The notes under the pieces are model-generated. The model was not told where the DNA came from and made no database searches. It worked only from the letters and a program-made list of their open reading frames with translations. A program made the translations under genes and the position numbers. From Ensifer sp. PDNC004 (GTDB lineage: Bacteria; Pseudomonadota; Alphaproteobacteria; Rhizobiales; Rhizobiaceae): DNA of 64,000 bases. Positions 45,193-55,007 of this stretch are shown piece by piece. The stretch is from contig NZ_CP070353.1 of NCBI RefSeq assembly GCF_016919405.1, positions 2,356,001 to 2,420,000 on the forward strand, given 5' to 3'. The first letter of the stretch is position 1; every line of letters starts with the position of its first letter.

Positions 45193-45222
45193 GGGTCTCA
45201 GCGGCCGTTGGCGGTGACCCCG

Positions 45223-45918
45223 TCAACCGTCGTCGTCGCCGACGAAGCGGTAGCCGACGCCGGGCTCGGTGCGGATGATCTTCGGGTCGGCCGGATCGCG
45301 CTCGATCTTCCCGCGCAGTTGCCCGATGAAGACGCGCAAATAGTGCAGGTCTTCGCCATGGGCCACGCCCCAGACCGAGGTGAGCAGCGTCTTGTGGGTG
45401 ACGACCCGGCCGGCGTGATGCGCCAGCATCACCAGGAGGTCGTATTCCTTCGGCGTCAGCCGCACCGGTTCGCCGTCCTTCGTCACCACCCGCTTGATCG
45501 TGTCGATCGAAACGCCATCGGCGGACAGCTGCGTCTGGCCGCCTTCCATCTGTACCCGGTGGCGAAGGGCCGCGCGGATGCGGGCGGTCAGTTCGCCGAT
45601 GCCGAAGGGCTTTTCGATGTAATCGTCGGCGCCGAGATCGAGTGCGGCGATCTTTTCGCTTTCCCGGTCGCGGGCCGACAGAATGATGATCGGCACCTGC
45701 GACCAGCCGCGCAAGTTGGCGATGACCTCCTTGCCGTCCATGTCCGGCAGGCCGAGATCGAGTATGACGACATCCGGCGCCATCGTCGCGGCCGCCTTCA
45801 GCGCCTCGGCACCGGTCATCGCCTCGCGAACGTCATAGCCGGCGGCACTCAGCGCGGGTTTCAGGAAACGCTGGATCTGGGGTTCGTCGTCGACGACGAG
45901 GATACGCTCCACGCTCAT
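45223..45918 (-). CDS. kdpE: Response regulator KdpE
   Basis: 231 residues, OmpR family. Receiver with ERILVVDDEPQIQRFLKPAL, phosphoacceptor Asp in VVILDLGLPDMDG, Lys in DYIEKPFGIGEL; winged-helix domain with RLTPKEYDLLVMLAHHAGRVVTHK and LRVFIGQLRGKIERDP. KdpE assignment comes from the LGLPDMDGKEVI pattern and the four-base overlap with kdpD. It activates the kdp operon under potassium limitation or osmotic stress. Last gene of the cluster. Confidence 0.95.
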   Translation of the reverse strand: MSVERILVVDDEPQIQRFLKPALSAAGYDVREAMTGAEALKAAATMAPDVVILDLGLPDMDGKEVIANLRGWSQVPIIILSARDRESEKIAALDLGADDYIEKPFGIGELTARIRAALRHRVQMEGGQTQLSADGVSIDTIKRVVTKDGEPVRLTPKEYDLLVMLAHHAGRVVTHKTLLTSVWGVAHGEDLHYLRVFIGQLRGKIERDPADPKIIRTEPGVGYRFVGDDDG

Positions 45919-48611
45919 GCACGGTCCTTTTCGGAAATTTCAGCCTTGGCGGCGGGAAAGCGCATGGAAATGCGCGTGCCGCGGCGGCGAAGCGCCGGGC
46001 TTTCCGCCTTGATCTGTCCGCCCATCGCCTCGACGAAGCCCCTGGCGATCGACAGCCCCAGCCCCGTTCCCGGCGTGCGGCCGTCGGCCTTGCCGCGGCG
46101 GAAGAATTTCTCGAAGACCTGCTCGAGATCCCGCGGCGGGATACCTTTGCCGAGATCGGTTACCGACAGCACGATCTCGCTGCCTTCAGTACGGGCATAG
46201 ATGCTGATCGGCTCGTCGCCGCCATACTTGTTGGCATTGTCGAGCAGGTTGAACAGCACCTGGCCGAGCAGCACGCTGTCGCCGCGCATCAAGGGCAGGT
46301 CGGCTGCAATGCTGGTTTCGACCTCGCGGTCCGGGAAATACTTGCGGGCGCGATCGACGGCGGCTCGCACGACGTCGGCGACATCGACCCAATCGCGCTT
46401 GGCGTTGACGGTGCCGGCCTCGATGCGGGTCATGTCGAGCAGGTTGGCGACAAAGCGCGTCAGCCGACCGCCCTCCTCCTCTATCGACTGCAACAGGTCG
46501 TCGCGGCTTTCCGGCGGCATCCGGTCGCCGAGTTGGCGCAGGCTGGTGACGGCACCGGTGATCGTCGCAAGCGGGGTTCTCAGGTCATGCGAGATGGATG
46601 AGAGAAGAGCGGCGCGGAAGCGTTCGCCTTCGAGCTTGGCCGCCTGGTCGAGGCTTTCGCGCGACAGGCGCGCCCGATCGACCGCGATCGCCGTCTGGTC
46701 CAGGATCGCCGCCAGTGCCCGCTCTTCGTTGATCTCCAGTGGCTTGTCCGCCTGGACGAAGCCACAGACGCCGACGACGCCATGCGGGCTTGTCAGCGGA
46801 CGGAAGTGGAAGGGGCTGTTCGGCAACGTGCCGGTGCCATTGCCGGCCGGCTCGCGTTTGTCCATCGCCCAGCGTGCAGCCATGATGTCGGTGACGTCAA
46901 GCTCGGTGTCCGGAGGCCAGGCTGCCTTCAGCTGCAGGTCGCCTTCTGCGGGCAACAAGAGGGCGGCGCTGCGTTTCAGCGTCGACTGCATCTGCGTGAC
47001 CGCCGCCCAAAGCACGTCGTCCGGCTTGGCCGTGCCGGAAAGTTTGCGGGAAAAATCATAAAGCGCCTGGGTCGCGGCGGCACGCTGCCGCGCTGCCTTC
47101 GCCTGCTCGCGCACGCGGGAGGCGAGGCTGCCCGCGAGTGCCGCGGCGACCAGGAAGACAACGAGCGCGAAAACCTCGTGCGGCTCGGCGATGGTGAAGG
47201 TGCCGGTCGGCTTGATGAAAAAGAAATTGTAGGCGAGCACCGAAAACAGCGCTGCGGCGATCGCCGCGATATGGCCGGCATAGGTCGCGGACGCCAGCAC
47301 CGCGAGCAGATAAAGCAGCGATATGTTGGGCAGGACGACGAAACGGCCGAGCAGCAGGCCGACACCGGTCGAGATGGCGACCGATCCGGCAGCGATGCCG
47401 ATCGCCCGCCCGGTTCCCGGCGGCAGCGTCCTCTTCCTCTTTGATCGCCGCTTGACGGGCGTCGTCTCGCGATCGGTAACGAGGTAGATGCCGATGCCGG
47501 ACACGCGCTCGGCCAGGGCATCGGGAAGCGACTGCCGGAAGAACCGCATCGGGAAGGATTGGCGGCGCGCGCCGATGACGATCTGCGTCGCATGCTCGCG
47601 GCGCGCGAGCTTCAGGATTTCCTCGACAAAATCATTGCCGACGATGCGACGGGTTTCGGCGCCGAGCTGTTCGGCAAGGCGGAAGGTTTCGTCGAGCCGG
47701 CGCACATCCTCGCCGTCGCCGCTCTCGCGGTCGGCGCGCTCGATGAAGACGACGATCCACGGTGCGTTCAAGCCCTCAGCAAGCCGGCTTGCGGTACGCA
47801 CGACTTTTTCCGACAGCGGATCGGGGCCGATGCAGACGAGCAGGCGCTCTCCGCTCGCCCAGATGCCTTCGATCGCGTTCTGCTTGAGGTAGTCGACCAT
47901 CTGGTCGTCGACCCGGTCGGCCGTGCGCCGGAGCGCGAGTTCGCGCAGCGCCGTCAGGTTGCCGAGGCGGAAGAAGCGATCGACGGCGCGCTTGGCGCTG
48001 TCGGGCAGATAGACCTTGCCGTCCTTCAGGCGCTCGATCAACTCGGCCGGCGGCAGATCGACAAGCAGCACCTCGTCGGCCCGCTTCAGCACAGTATCCG
48101 GCACCCGCTCGCGCACGGGAACACCAGTAATCTGGGCGACGATGTCCGAGAGGCTTTCGAGATGCTGGATGTTGAGCGCGGTCCAGACATCGATGCCGGC
48201 GGCGATCAGTTCCTCAATGTCCTGGTAGCGCTTGGGGTGCCGGCTTTCGGCCGGGTTGCTATGGGCCAGTTCGTCGACGACGATGATCCTCGGACGCCGC
48301 GCAAGGGCGGCATCCAGGTCGAACTCCGACAGCACGCGGCCGCGATGGTTCACATCGCGGCGCGGCAGTATTTCCAATCCATCGATGAGCGCTGCGGTCT
48401 CGCTGCGCCCATGCGTCTCCACCAGCCCGACGACGATATCGATGCCGTCGTCCTTCAGTCGGCGGGCCCGCGACAACATCGCATAGGTCTTGCCGACGCC
48501 GGGAGCGGCACCGAGGAATACGGTCAGCTTTCCCCGGCGGTCCTGCGCGGCAAGCGCCAGCAATGCGTCTGGATCCGGGCGACTTTTGGCGTCGCGTTCA
48601 CTGTCGGGCAT
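45915..48611 (-). CDS. kdpD: Sensor histidine kinase KdpD
   Basis: 898 residues, normal length. N-terminal KdpD domain with Walker A FLGAAPGVGKTYAML and VVDELAHSNPAESRHPKRYQD; a universal-stress-protein-like domain (about 250-370: RLLVCIGPDPLSEKVVRTA); four membrane helices (about 395-490); a GAF-like region; HisKA site SSISHDLRTPLATITGAV; and an ATPase domain with NLLDNANKYG and GTGLGLSIARGFVEAMGG. Senses K+ and ionic strength and phosphorylates KdpE. Twenty-two bases after kdpC; overlaps kdpE by four bases. Confidence 0.96.
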   Translation of the reverse strand: MPDSERDAKSRPDPDALLALAAQDRRGKLTVFLGAAPGVGKTYAMLSRARRLKDDGIDIVVGLVETHGRSETAALIDGLEILPRRDVNHRGRVLSEFDLDAALARRPRIIVVDELAHSNPAESRHPKRYQDIEELIAAGIDVWTALNIQHLESLSDIVAQITGVPVRERVPDTVLKRADEVLLVDLPPAELIERLKDGKVYLPDSAKRAVDRFFRLGNLTALRELALRRTADRVDDQMVDYLKQNAIEGIWASGERLLVCIGPDPLSEKVVRTASRLAEGLNAPWIVVFIERADRESGDGEDVRRLDETFRLAEQLGAETRRIVGNDFVEEILKLARREHATQIVIGARRQSFPMRFFRQSLPDALAERVSGIGIYLVTDRETTPVKRRSKRKRTLPPGTGRAIGIAAGSVAISTGVGLLLGRFVVLPNISLLYLLAVLASATYAGHIAAIAAALFSVLAYNFFFIKPTGTFTIAEPHEVFALVVFLVAAALAGSLASRVREQAKAARQRAAATQALYDFSRKLSGTAKPDDVLWAAVTQMQSTLKRSAALLLPAEGDLQLKAAWPPDTELDVTDIMAARWAMDKREPAGNGTGTLPNSPFHFRPLTSPHGVVGVCGFVQADKPLEINEERALAAILDQTAIAVDRARLSRESLDQAAKLEGERFRAALLSSISHDLRTPLATITGAVTSLRQLGDRMPPESRDDLLQSIEEEGGRLTRFVANLLDMTRIEAGTVNAKRDWVDVADVVRAAVDRARKYFPDREVETSIAADLPLMRGDSVLLGQVLFNLLDNANKYGGDEPISIYARTEGSEIVLSVTDLGKGIPPRDLEQVFEKFFRRGKADGRTPGTGLGLSIARGFVEAMGGQIKAESPALRRRGTRISMRFPAAKAEISEKDRA

Positions 48612-48633
48612 TCATGATCTCAGGCGTGAGGAA

Positions 48634-49203
48634 TCAGGTTCGGGGCGCATCAAGGGCCAGGTTGAGTTCTAGCACATTGACGCGCGGCTCGCCTACGACC
48701 CCGAACAGCCGTTCCTCCGTCGCCCTGGAAACCAGGCCGGCGACGTCCGCTTCGCTCAGGCCCCGCGCCTTGGCGACGCGGGCAACCTGGGCTTCGGCAA
48801 AGGCCGGCGTGATGTGCGGGTCGAGACCGGAGCCTGACGTGGTCGCCGCATCCGCCGGAATTTCACCGTTGACGCCGGCCGCCTTCAGCCGCTCGACATC
48901 GGCTGCAACGCGATCCTTCAGCTTGACCGAGGTGGTGCCGAGGTTGGAGCCGCTCGAAGCGCCGGCATTGTAGGCTTCCGGACCGGTCGCGGAGGGCCGC
49001 GGCCAGAAATACTTGTCGGAGGTGAAATTCTGGCCGATGAGGGCGGAGCCGATGAGGGCGCCGTCCTTTTCGATGAGGCTGCCATTTGCCTGGGCGGGCA
49101 TCAGCACCTGCGAGGCGCCGGTGATGGCGAAGGGATAGGCAAGGCCGGTGATCGCGGTCAGAAGCACGATCATCACGATGGCGGGGCGAAGTTGGTTCAG
49201 CAT
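48634..49203 (-). CDS. kdpC: K+-transporting ATPase subunit KdpC
   Basis: 189 residues. One N-terminal membrane helix ([21 protein letters not shown]) followed by the periplasmic domain with the family marks [65 protein letters not shown]. KdpC stabilises the KdpA-KdpB complex. Starts two bases after the kdpB stop, so translation is coupled. Confidence 0.96.
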   Translation of the reverse strand: MLNQLRPAIVMIVLLTAITGLAYPFAITGASQVLMPAQANGSLIEKDGALIGSALIGQNFTSDKYFWPRPSATGPEAYNAGASSGSNLGTTSVKLKDRVAADVERLKAAGVNGEIPADAATTSGSGLDPHITPAFAEAQVARVAKARGLSEADVAGLVSRATEERLFGVVGEPRVNVLELNLALDAPRT

Positions 49204-49205
49204 GG

Positions 49206-51326
49206 TTACACCAGATTGAGTGCGTTGACGGCAAGGTCGACGAGCTTGATGCCGGCGAAGGGCAGGACAATGCCGCCGAGGCCGTAGACGAGCAGGTTGC
49301 GACGCAGGAGTGCTGCCGCACCGACCGGCCGGTACTTGACGCCCTTCAGCGCCAGCGGGATCAGCGCGACGATGATGAGCGCGTTGAAGATCACCGCCGA
49401 CAGGATCGCCGATTGCGGCGAGGCGAGGCCCATGACGTTGAGCGCGGCCAGGGCCGGATAGGTGGTGATGAACAGCGCCGGGATGATGGCGAAGTACTTC
49501 GCAACGTCGTTGGCGATCGAAAAGGTCGTCAGCGACCCACGGGTCATCAACAGCTGCTTGCCGATCTCGACGATCTCGATGAGCTTCGTCGGACTGGAAT
49601 CGAGGTCCACCATGTTGGCGGCCTCGCGGGCGGCCTGCGTCCCGGTCTGCATGGCGACGCCGACATCGGCCTGGGCGAGCGCCGGCGCGTCGTTGGTACC
49701 GTCGCCGCACATGGCGATGAGACGACCGCCCTGCTGTTCCTTGCGGATATAGCCAAGCTTGTCCTCGGGGGTGGCTTCGGCGAGAAAGTCGTCGACGCCG
49801 GCTTCAGATGCGATGGCGGCCGCTGTCACCGGGTTGTCGCCGGTGACCATGACCGTGCGGATGCCCATGGCGCGCAGGGCGGCGAAGCGTTCCTTGATGC
49901 CGGGCTTCACCACGTCCTTCAGGTGAATGACGCCGAGCAGGCGTGGACCGTCGGCGACGGCAAGCGGGGTGCCGCCGGTGCGGGCGACCTGATCGACGGC
50001 GCGGCGAAACTCGTTCGGCACGTTCTCGTCGCGGATGCCGGTGAACTTCAGGATCGAGTCGACGGCACCCTTGCGCAGCCGGCGACCGCCGAAGTCAACG
50101 CCAGAAAGCCTCGTTTCCGCAGCGAAGGGAATGACCGCGTCGATCCGGGTCGCACCGGCCCGGCTTGCGCCGCCGCCGCCGCCGGCAAGCGCCACGACTT
50201 CACTCTTGTCGGACACCGGAAGCGACACGTCTGGCGCCTGGCGGCCGAATTCGCCGGTGGCGAGCGCTGCGATCGAGCGACCCTCCGGCGTTTCGTCGGC
50301 AAGGCTTGCAAGCAGTGCGGCATCGGCAAGCTCGGCCTCGGTAACGCCCGGCACCGGCATGAAGTCGGCGGCCATGCGGTTGCCGAAGGTGATAGTGCCG
50401 GTCTTGTCGAGCAGCAGCGTATCGACGTCGCCGGCAGCCTCGACGGCGCGGCCGGAGGTGGCGATGACGTTGAAGCGGACCAGACGGTCCATGCCGGCGA
50501 TGCCGATCGCCGAAAGCAGACCACCGATGGTGGTCGGGATCAGCGTTACCAGAAGCGCGGCCAGCACGGTGACCGAGAGAACGGTACCGGAATAACCGGC
50601 AAGGCCCCAGAGCGTGACGACGGCGACGAGGAAGATCAGCGTCAGGCCCGAAAGCAGGATCGAAAGGGCGATCTCGTTCGGGGTCTTCTGGCGCTGCGCG
50701 CCCTCGATCAGAGCGATCATGCGGTCGACGAAGGTGTCGCCCGGTGCGACGGCGATGCGGATCTTGATCCAGTCTGACAGCACCTGCGTGCCGCCGGTGA
50801 CAGCCGAGCGGTCGCCACCGGATTCGCGGATGACGGGCGCCGATTCACCGGTGATGGCGCTCTCGTTGACGGAAGCGACGCCTTCGACGACTTCGCCGTC
50901 GCCGGGGATCAGTTCGCCGGCCTGGACAAGCACGAGGTCGCCGACCTTGAGTGATGTCGCCGGGATCGTCTGGGTCTCACGGCCTTCGTCGGCGACGAGT
51001 TTGCGCGCCGTCAGCTCGGACTTGGTACGGCGCAGGCTGTCGGCCTGGGCCTTGCCGCGACCTTCGGCGACGGCTTCGGCAAAGGTGGCAAAGAGCACGG
51101 TGAACCAGAGCCAGGCAGCGATCTGGCCGGAGAAGAGTGCGCCTCCGCCGCCGGTTACGAGATCACGGACGAAGAGGCCGGTGACGACGGCGGCGACCAC
51201 TTCGGTGACGAAGATCACCGGATTGCGCACGAGCTGGCGCGGGTCGAGCTTGACGAACGCCGCCTTGATCGCCGGCAGCAGGATCGCCGGGTCCAGAAGA
51301 CTGGGAGCGATGGGTTTGGAAGACAT
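49206..51326 (-). CDS. kdpB: K+-transporting P-type ATPase subunit KdpB
   Basis: 706 residues, slightly longer than usual. Phosphorylated Asp307 in [13 protein letters not shown] (same number as in E. coli), actuator loop [17 protein letters not shown], hinge [21 protein letters not shown], and about seven membrane helices. The nucleotide-binding domain carries an odd Gly-rich segment ([16 protein letters not shown], about residue 385) where E. coli KdpB has fewer residues. It energises K+ uptake through KdpA. AAGGAA precedes the ATG; a RIME-like element separates it from kdpA. Confidence 0.96.
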   Translation of the reverse strand: MSSKPIAPSLLDPAILLPAIKAAFVKLDPRQLVRNPVIFVTEVVAAVVTGLFVRDLVTGGGGALFSGQIAAWLWFTVLFATFAEAVAEGRGKAQADSLRRTKSELTARKLVADEGRETQTIPATSLKVGDLVLVQAGELIPGDGEVVEGVASVNESAITGESAPVIRESGGDRSAVTGGTQVLSDWIKIRIAVAPGDTFVDRMIALIEGAQRQKTPNEIALSILLSGLTLIFLVAVVTLWGLAGYSGTVLSVTVLAALLVTLIPTTIGGLLSAIGIAGMDRLVRFNVIATSGRAVEAAGDVDTLLLDKTGTITFGNRMAADFMPVPGVTEAELADAALLASLADETPEGRSIAALATGEFGRQAPDVSLPVSDKSEVVALAGGGGGASRAGATRIDAVIPFAAETRLSGVDFGGRRLRKGAVDSILKFTGIRDENVPNEFRRAVDQVARTGGTPLAVADGPRLLGVIHLKDVVKPGIKERFAALRAMGIRTVMVTGDNPVTAAAIASEAGVDDFLAEATPEDKLGYIRKEQQGGRLIAMCGDGTNDAPALAQADVGVAMQTGTQAAREAANMVDLDSSPTKLIEIVEIGKQLLMTRGSLTTFSIANDVAKYFAIIPALFITTYPALAALNVMGLASPQSAILSAVIFNALIIVALIPLALKGVKYRPVGAAALLRRNLLVYGLGGIVLPFAGIKLVDLAVNALNLV

Positions 51327-51349
51327 GTGTCGAATTCCTTTAGATCGCG

Positions 51350-51453
51350 ATGGTTTGGGTCTAGTCGACCCAAACCATAAACGTGATCGTTTCTAATAAG
51401 TTAGAGCGGGATGCGGGCGGAAAACCGCACACACTTTTCCTCATCCCGCTCTA
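51350..51453. repeat. RIME-like double palindrome between kdpA and kdpB
   Basis: Two perfect 12-base inverted repeats in 104 bases: ATGGTTTGGGTC / GACCCAAACCAT (51350-51378, loop 5) and TAGAGCGGGATG / CATCCCGCTCTA (51402-51413 and 51442-51453) around a core that includes GGCGGAAAACCGC and CACTTTTCC. Size and the two-palindrome layout match the Rhizobium-specific intergenic mosaic element RIME1 as I recall it. The TAG stop codon of kdpA is formed by the end of the right palindrome. Confidence 0.8.
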
Positions 51454-53160
51454 GAAGGTCTGACCGGCAAGCATCGAGAGATGCTCGACGATGGGACCAA
51501 GCGCGAGCGCCGGGAAGAACTGCAACCCGCCGAGAATGAGGATGATGCCGACGAGCAGGCCGACGAAGAGCGGCGTGTCGGTCGGGAAGGTACCCTTGGA
51601 GGCCGGTACGCGGGTCTTGACCGCGATCGAGCCGGCGATCGCCATCACCGGAACGGCATAGGCGAAGCGGCCGAGCAGCATCGCGAAGCCTAGCGTCGTG
51701 TTGTACCAGGGTGTGTTGCCGGTGAGCCCGCCGAAAGCCGAGCCGTTGTTGCCGGCCGCCGACGTGAAGGCGTAGAGGATTTCCGACAGGCCATGCGGAC
51801 CCGCCGTGCCGATGCTGGCGACAGCAAAGGGCAGCATCGCGGAGACGGCGGCAAAGCCGAGGATCGTTGCCGGCAGGATGAGGACGGCGAACATCGCGTA
51901 TTTCATCTCGCGGCTTTCGATCTTCTTGCCGAGCAGTTCCGGCGTACGGCCGACCATCAGGCCGGCAACGAAGACGGCGAGGATCGCAAAGACGACCATG
52001 CCGTAGAGACCGGAACCGACGCCGCCCGGCAGGACTTCGCCAAGCTGCATCAGGAACATCGGCACGAGACCGCCGAGGCCCGTCAGCGAGCCGTGCATGC
52101 TGTTGACGCCGCCATCCGACAGACCCGTCGTAACAGCCGCATAGAGCGCCGTCATCGCCTGGCCGAAGCGAACTTCCTTGCCCTCCATGTTGCCCTGGGC
52201 GGCATCGAGGCCAAGGGCGGTCAGGATGGGGTTGCCCTGGGCTTCAGCCCAGTAGACGACCGCGACGCCGGAGATCAGCAGGATGCCGGTGACGGCGATG
52301 AAGGCCCAGCTCTGGCGGCGGTTGCCGACCATCTGGCCGAAGGTGTAGACGAGCGCCGCCGAGATCGACAGCATCGAGAAGATGTTGAGATAGTTGGAGA
52401 AGGCCGTCGGGTTTTCGAACGGATGGGCGGCGTTGACGTTGAAGAAGCCGCCGCCATTGGTGCCGAGCTGCTTGATCGCTTCCTGGCTTGCGACCGGGCC
52501 GACTGAGATCGTCTGCTTGACGCCTTCGAGCGTGGTTGCGGTGAGATCGGCGTGGAAGGTCTGCGGCAGGCCGCTCCAGACCATGGCAAGCGCCATGACG
52601 ACGGCAATCGGCAGGAGCACGTAGAGCGTCGAACGGGTGAGGTCGACCCAGAAATTGCCGACGGTCGAGGCGTTCGAGCGGGCGAAGGCGCGGGTGACGG
52701 CAAGCGCCATGGCGATGCCGGTCGCAGCCGAGACGAAGTTGTGCACCGTGAGCCCGGCCATCTGGCTGAAATGGCTGAGCGTGGTTTCGCCGCCGTAGTT
52801 CTGCCAGTTGGTGTTGGTGACGAAGCTGGCCGCCGTGTTGAAGGCGAGGTCGGACGGCATGCCCGAGAAACCTTGCGGGTTCATCGGCAGATAGGCCTGC
52901 AGCCGGAGGATCGCGTAGAGCGAGACGAAGCCCGCGAGGCTGAAGGCAAGCATCGACATCGTATAGGCGAGCCAGCCCTGCTCCTTCTTCGGATCGACGC
53001 CGGCGGCAAGATAAAGGCCGCGCTCGACGGGGCCGAGGACGGGCGAAAAGACGTTGCGTTCACCGGAGAAGACCCGCGCCATGTAAAGCCCCAACGGCTT
53101 GATGACGATCAGGACGGCGATGAAGAGGAGGCTGATCTGCAGCCACCCGATGATAGACAT
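51451..53160 (-). CDS. kdpA: K+-transporting ATPase subunit KdpA
   Basis: 569 residues, ten or so membrane helices. The four filter-type loops of the K+ channel-like fold are visible: [63 protein letters not shown] and [20 protein letters not shown]. KdpA binds and passes K+ to KdpB. GGAG precedes the ATG. The gene ends inside a RIME-like palindrome, so its last codon and stop may have been changed by that element. Confidence 0.96.
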   Translation of the reverse strand: MSIIGWLQISLLFIAVLIVIKPLGLYMARVFSGERNVFSPVLGPVERGLYLAAGVDPKKEQGWLAYTMSMLAFSLAGFVSLYAILRLQAYLPMNPQGFSGMPSDLAFNTAASFVTNTNWQNYGGETTLSHFSQMAGLTVHNFVSAATGIAMALAVTRAFARSNASTVGNFWVDLTRSTLYVLLPIAVVMALAMVWSGLPQTFHADLTATTLEGVKQTISVGPVASQEAIKQLGTNGGGFFNVNAAHPFENPTAFSNYLNIFSMLSISAALVYTFGQMVGNRRQSWAFIAVTGILLISGVAVVYWAEAQGNPILTALGLDAAQGNMEGKEVRFGQAMTALYAAVTTGLSDGGVNSMHGSLTGLGGLVPMFLMQLGEVLPGGVGSGLYGMVVFAILAVFVAGLMVGRTPELLGKKIESREMKYAMFAVLILPATILGFAAVSAMLPFAVASIGTAGPHGLSEILYAFTSAAGNNGSAFGGLTGNTPWYNTTLGFAMLLGRFAYAVPVMAIAGSIAVKTRVPASKGTFPTDTPLFVGLLVGIILILGGLQFFPALALGPIVEHLSMLAGQTF

Positions 53161-53245
53161 GAGATTACTCCGCTAAGGGCGGCCGGACGGTGCGACGGCG
53201 CCCGGCTGATGCGAACGGCCAACGGGTCCGATCCCGTCGACCGGG

Positions 53246-53332
53246 TCAGAACCGTTCCGGGCGAACGAGGGTGACGACGAGGTAGGCCGCAAGCGCGACA
53301 GCGACGGCAAGACCGAGCAGGGCTTCGAACAT
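53246..53332 (-). CDS. kdpF: K+-transporting ATPase small subunit KdpF
   Basis: 28 residues, MFEALLGLAVAVALAAYLVV then TLVRPERF, one membrane helix followed by the typical L-x-R-P-E-R-F end of KdpF. AGGAGG lies 5 bases before the ATG, and that ribosome site overlaps the stop of the preceding micro-ORF. KdpF is a lipid-like stabiliser of the KdpABC complex. 85 bases before kdpA. Confidence 0.9.
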   Translation of the reverse strand: MFEALLGLAVAVALAAYLVVTLVRPERF

Positions 53333-53341
53333 GACGCCCTC

Positions 53342-53425
53342 CTAAAGCCGGCTTAGCGCGCGCGCATAAAGCGCGAACACGACAAAGCCGCCGACACCGG
53401 CAGCAAGAAAAAGAACATCGGACAT
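53342..53425 (-). CDS. Micro-ORF upstream of kdpF (predicted 27-residue membrane peptide)
   Basis: ATG at 53425 with GGAG 8 bases upstream; product MSDVLFLAAGVGGFVVFALY then ARALSRL. One membrane helix with a basic C-terminal end, i.e. the same layout as KdpF but a different sequence. Its TAG stop overlaps the AGGAGG of kdpF, so the two would be translated together. It is the first reading frame of the kdp operon. I recall similar unnamed peptides before kdpF in other rhizobia, but no function. Confidence 0.75.
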   Translation of the reverse strand: MSDVLFLAAGVGGFVVFALYARALSRL

Positions 53426-53658
53426 GCAAATTCTCCGGACTGTTGAGGTCCGCAGTGTGCATCCGCAACGGGTCAATTATCGATTGCGATGGTCGGAAGG
53501 CGGCATAAGGAAAAGATAAAGACGCCCGCCAGGGTCCGCTGACGAAGGCGGAATACGATCTTCATAAGCGCGGGATCCGGTCGTTATCGGCCTATCAGCG
53601 AGATGCCGGACAGATCCAGGGCGACCGCACGTCCGCGACCGCCGGCTTGGCGTGACGC

Positions 53659-54819
53659 CTAGCCCTTGATGATGTGGTTCACGCTCGTTTCGGTGGGCGC
53701 GGTGACTTCGCGCATCCATTCGCGCCAGATGGCAACGAGCAGCGCCATCAGCACCGGGCCGACGAAGAGGCCAAGGAAGCCCATGGTCTTCACGCCACCG
53801 ACAAGGCCGAAGAAGGTCGGCAGGAAGGGAAGCTTGATCGGGCCGCCGACGAGGCGCGGACGCAGCGTCTTGTCGACGATGAAGAGTTCGGTCGTGCCCC
53901 AGGTGAACAGCGCCAGGCCGTGAACGGGCGAACCGCTGGCGACGAGGTAGACCGAGACCAGCGTGAAGCAGAGCGGCGCGCCACCCGGGATCAGTGCCAT
54001 CAGGCCGGTGATGATGCCGAGGGTTACCGGCGACGGTACGCCGGCAAGCCAATAGGCGACGCCGAGCACGATGCCCTCACCGATGGCGATGATGCCCATG
54101 CCGGTGACCGTGGAGCTGATCGTCAGCGGCACGACGCGCGACAGCCGCTCCCAGCGCATCGGGAAGATGCGCTCGCCGAGCTTGTCGAGCTGGCCGGAGA
54201 AGGACTGGCCGTCGCGATAGACGAAGAACAGCGTGATCATCATGAACAGCAACGTCAGGAAGGCATGGAACGTCGACGCGCCCACGACCAGGACGCCGCG
54301 GTAGATATTGCCGATGTTGGAGCCGCTGACGAGCTGGACCAGTTCGCCGAGCGCACCCGGATGGCCGATATGCTTGACCCATTGTTCACCGAGCCAGGCG
54401 CCGGCAACCGGGATACCGGACAGCCAGGCGGGCACCACGGCACCATTGGCATTGGTCTCGACCGCCCAGACGACCCAGTCGCGCACCTCGTCGACCGCAT
54501 AGACGGCAGCGATAGAGATCGGCACGACGATGAAGGAAATGACGCAGACGATCGCGATAGTGGCGGCCAGCGTCCGGTTGCCGTTCACACCGGCGAGCAG
54601 CCGGCGATAGATCGGCCAGCTGGCAAAACCGATGACGACGGCGGCCAGAACCGGAACGACGAAACCATGGAAGAAGTAGACGCCGGCAAGCAGAACGAAG
54701 ACCAGCATCCAGCGGGCAGCGGTCATGGGGCCGACAAGGGCATGGCGCGAAATAGCGGTTTGCCCGAGGAGCCGCGGCTCCACGGCAAAATTCTCTCGTT
54801 CACGATTGCCCAATTGCAC
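53659..54819 (-). CDS. AI-2E family (PerM/TqsA-like) transporter
   Basis: 386 residues from a GTG at 54819, with GGAGG 7 bases upstream (a TTG one codon earlier is too close). About eight membrane helices with the family's break pattern: two N-terminal helices (LVFVLLAGVYFFHGFVV, LAAVVIGFASWPIYRRL), a soluble middle section, and the C-terminal half with VTLGIITGLMALIPGGAPLCFTL and GFLGLFVGPVLMALLVAIW. Members export autoinducer-2 or act as Na+/H+-coupled pumps. Upstream neighbour on the strand is the MFS gene; the 233-base gap to the kdp operon shows no gene. Confidence 0.87.
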   Translation of the reverse strand: MQLGNRERENFAVEPRLLGQTAISRHALVGPMTAARWMLVFVLLAGVYFFHGFVVPVLAAVVIGFASWPIYRRLLAGVNGNRTLAATIAIVCVISFIVVPISIAAVYAVDEVRDWVVWAVETNANGAVVPAWLSGIPVAGAWLGEQWVKHIGHPGALGELVQLVSGSNIGNIYRGVLVVGASTFHAFLTLLFMMITLFFVYRDGQSFSGQLDKLGERIFPMRWERLSRVVPLTISSTVTGMGIIAIGEGIVLGVAYWLAGVPSPVTLGIITGLMALIPGGAPLCFTLVSVYLVASGSPVHGLALFTWGTTELFIVDKTLRPRLVGGPIKLPFLPTFFGLVGGVKTMGFLGLFVGPVLMALLVAIWREWMREVTAPTETSVNHIIKG

Positions 54820-55007
54820 CAATGATCCTCCGTCTTTCGACGACTTTACAACAAACCCGAGGCCTTGCCAGCCTGTCTGGCGCCGGGCGCCGCCCCTTTG
54901 CCCCTGCTTTACGGTAGTTTCAGGGCCGTGGTCGACGCTAACGGCGGGACATGACAGAAAAATTTAGGAGGGTTCAAGAGCCCCTGGCTTTCTTTCGATA
55001 AAGCCGG

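Noticed and set aside
36556-53425. Possible genomic island starting at tRNA-Thr and including kdp
   Set aside because: The gene content looks accessory, but no repeat of the tRNA 3' end, integrase or change in base composition was found.
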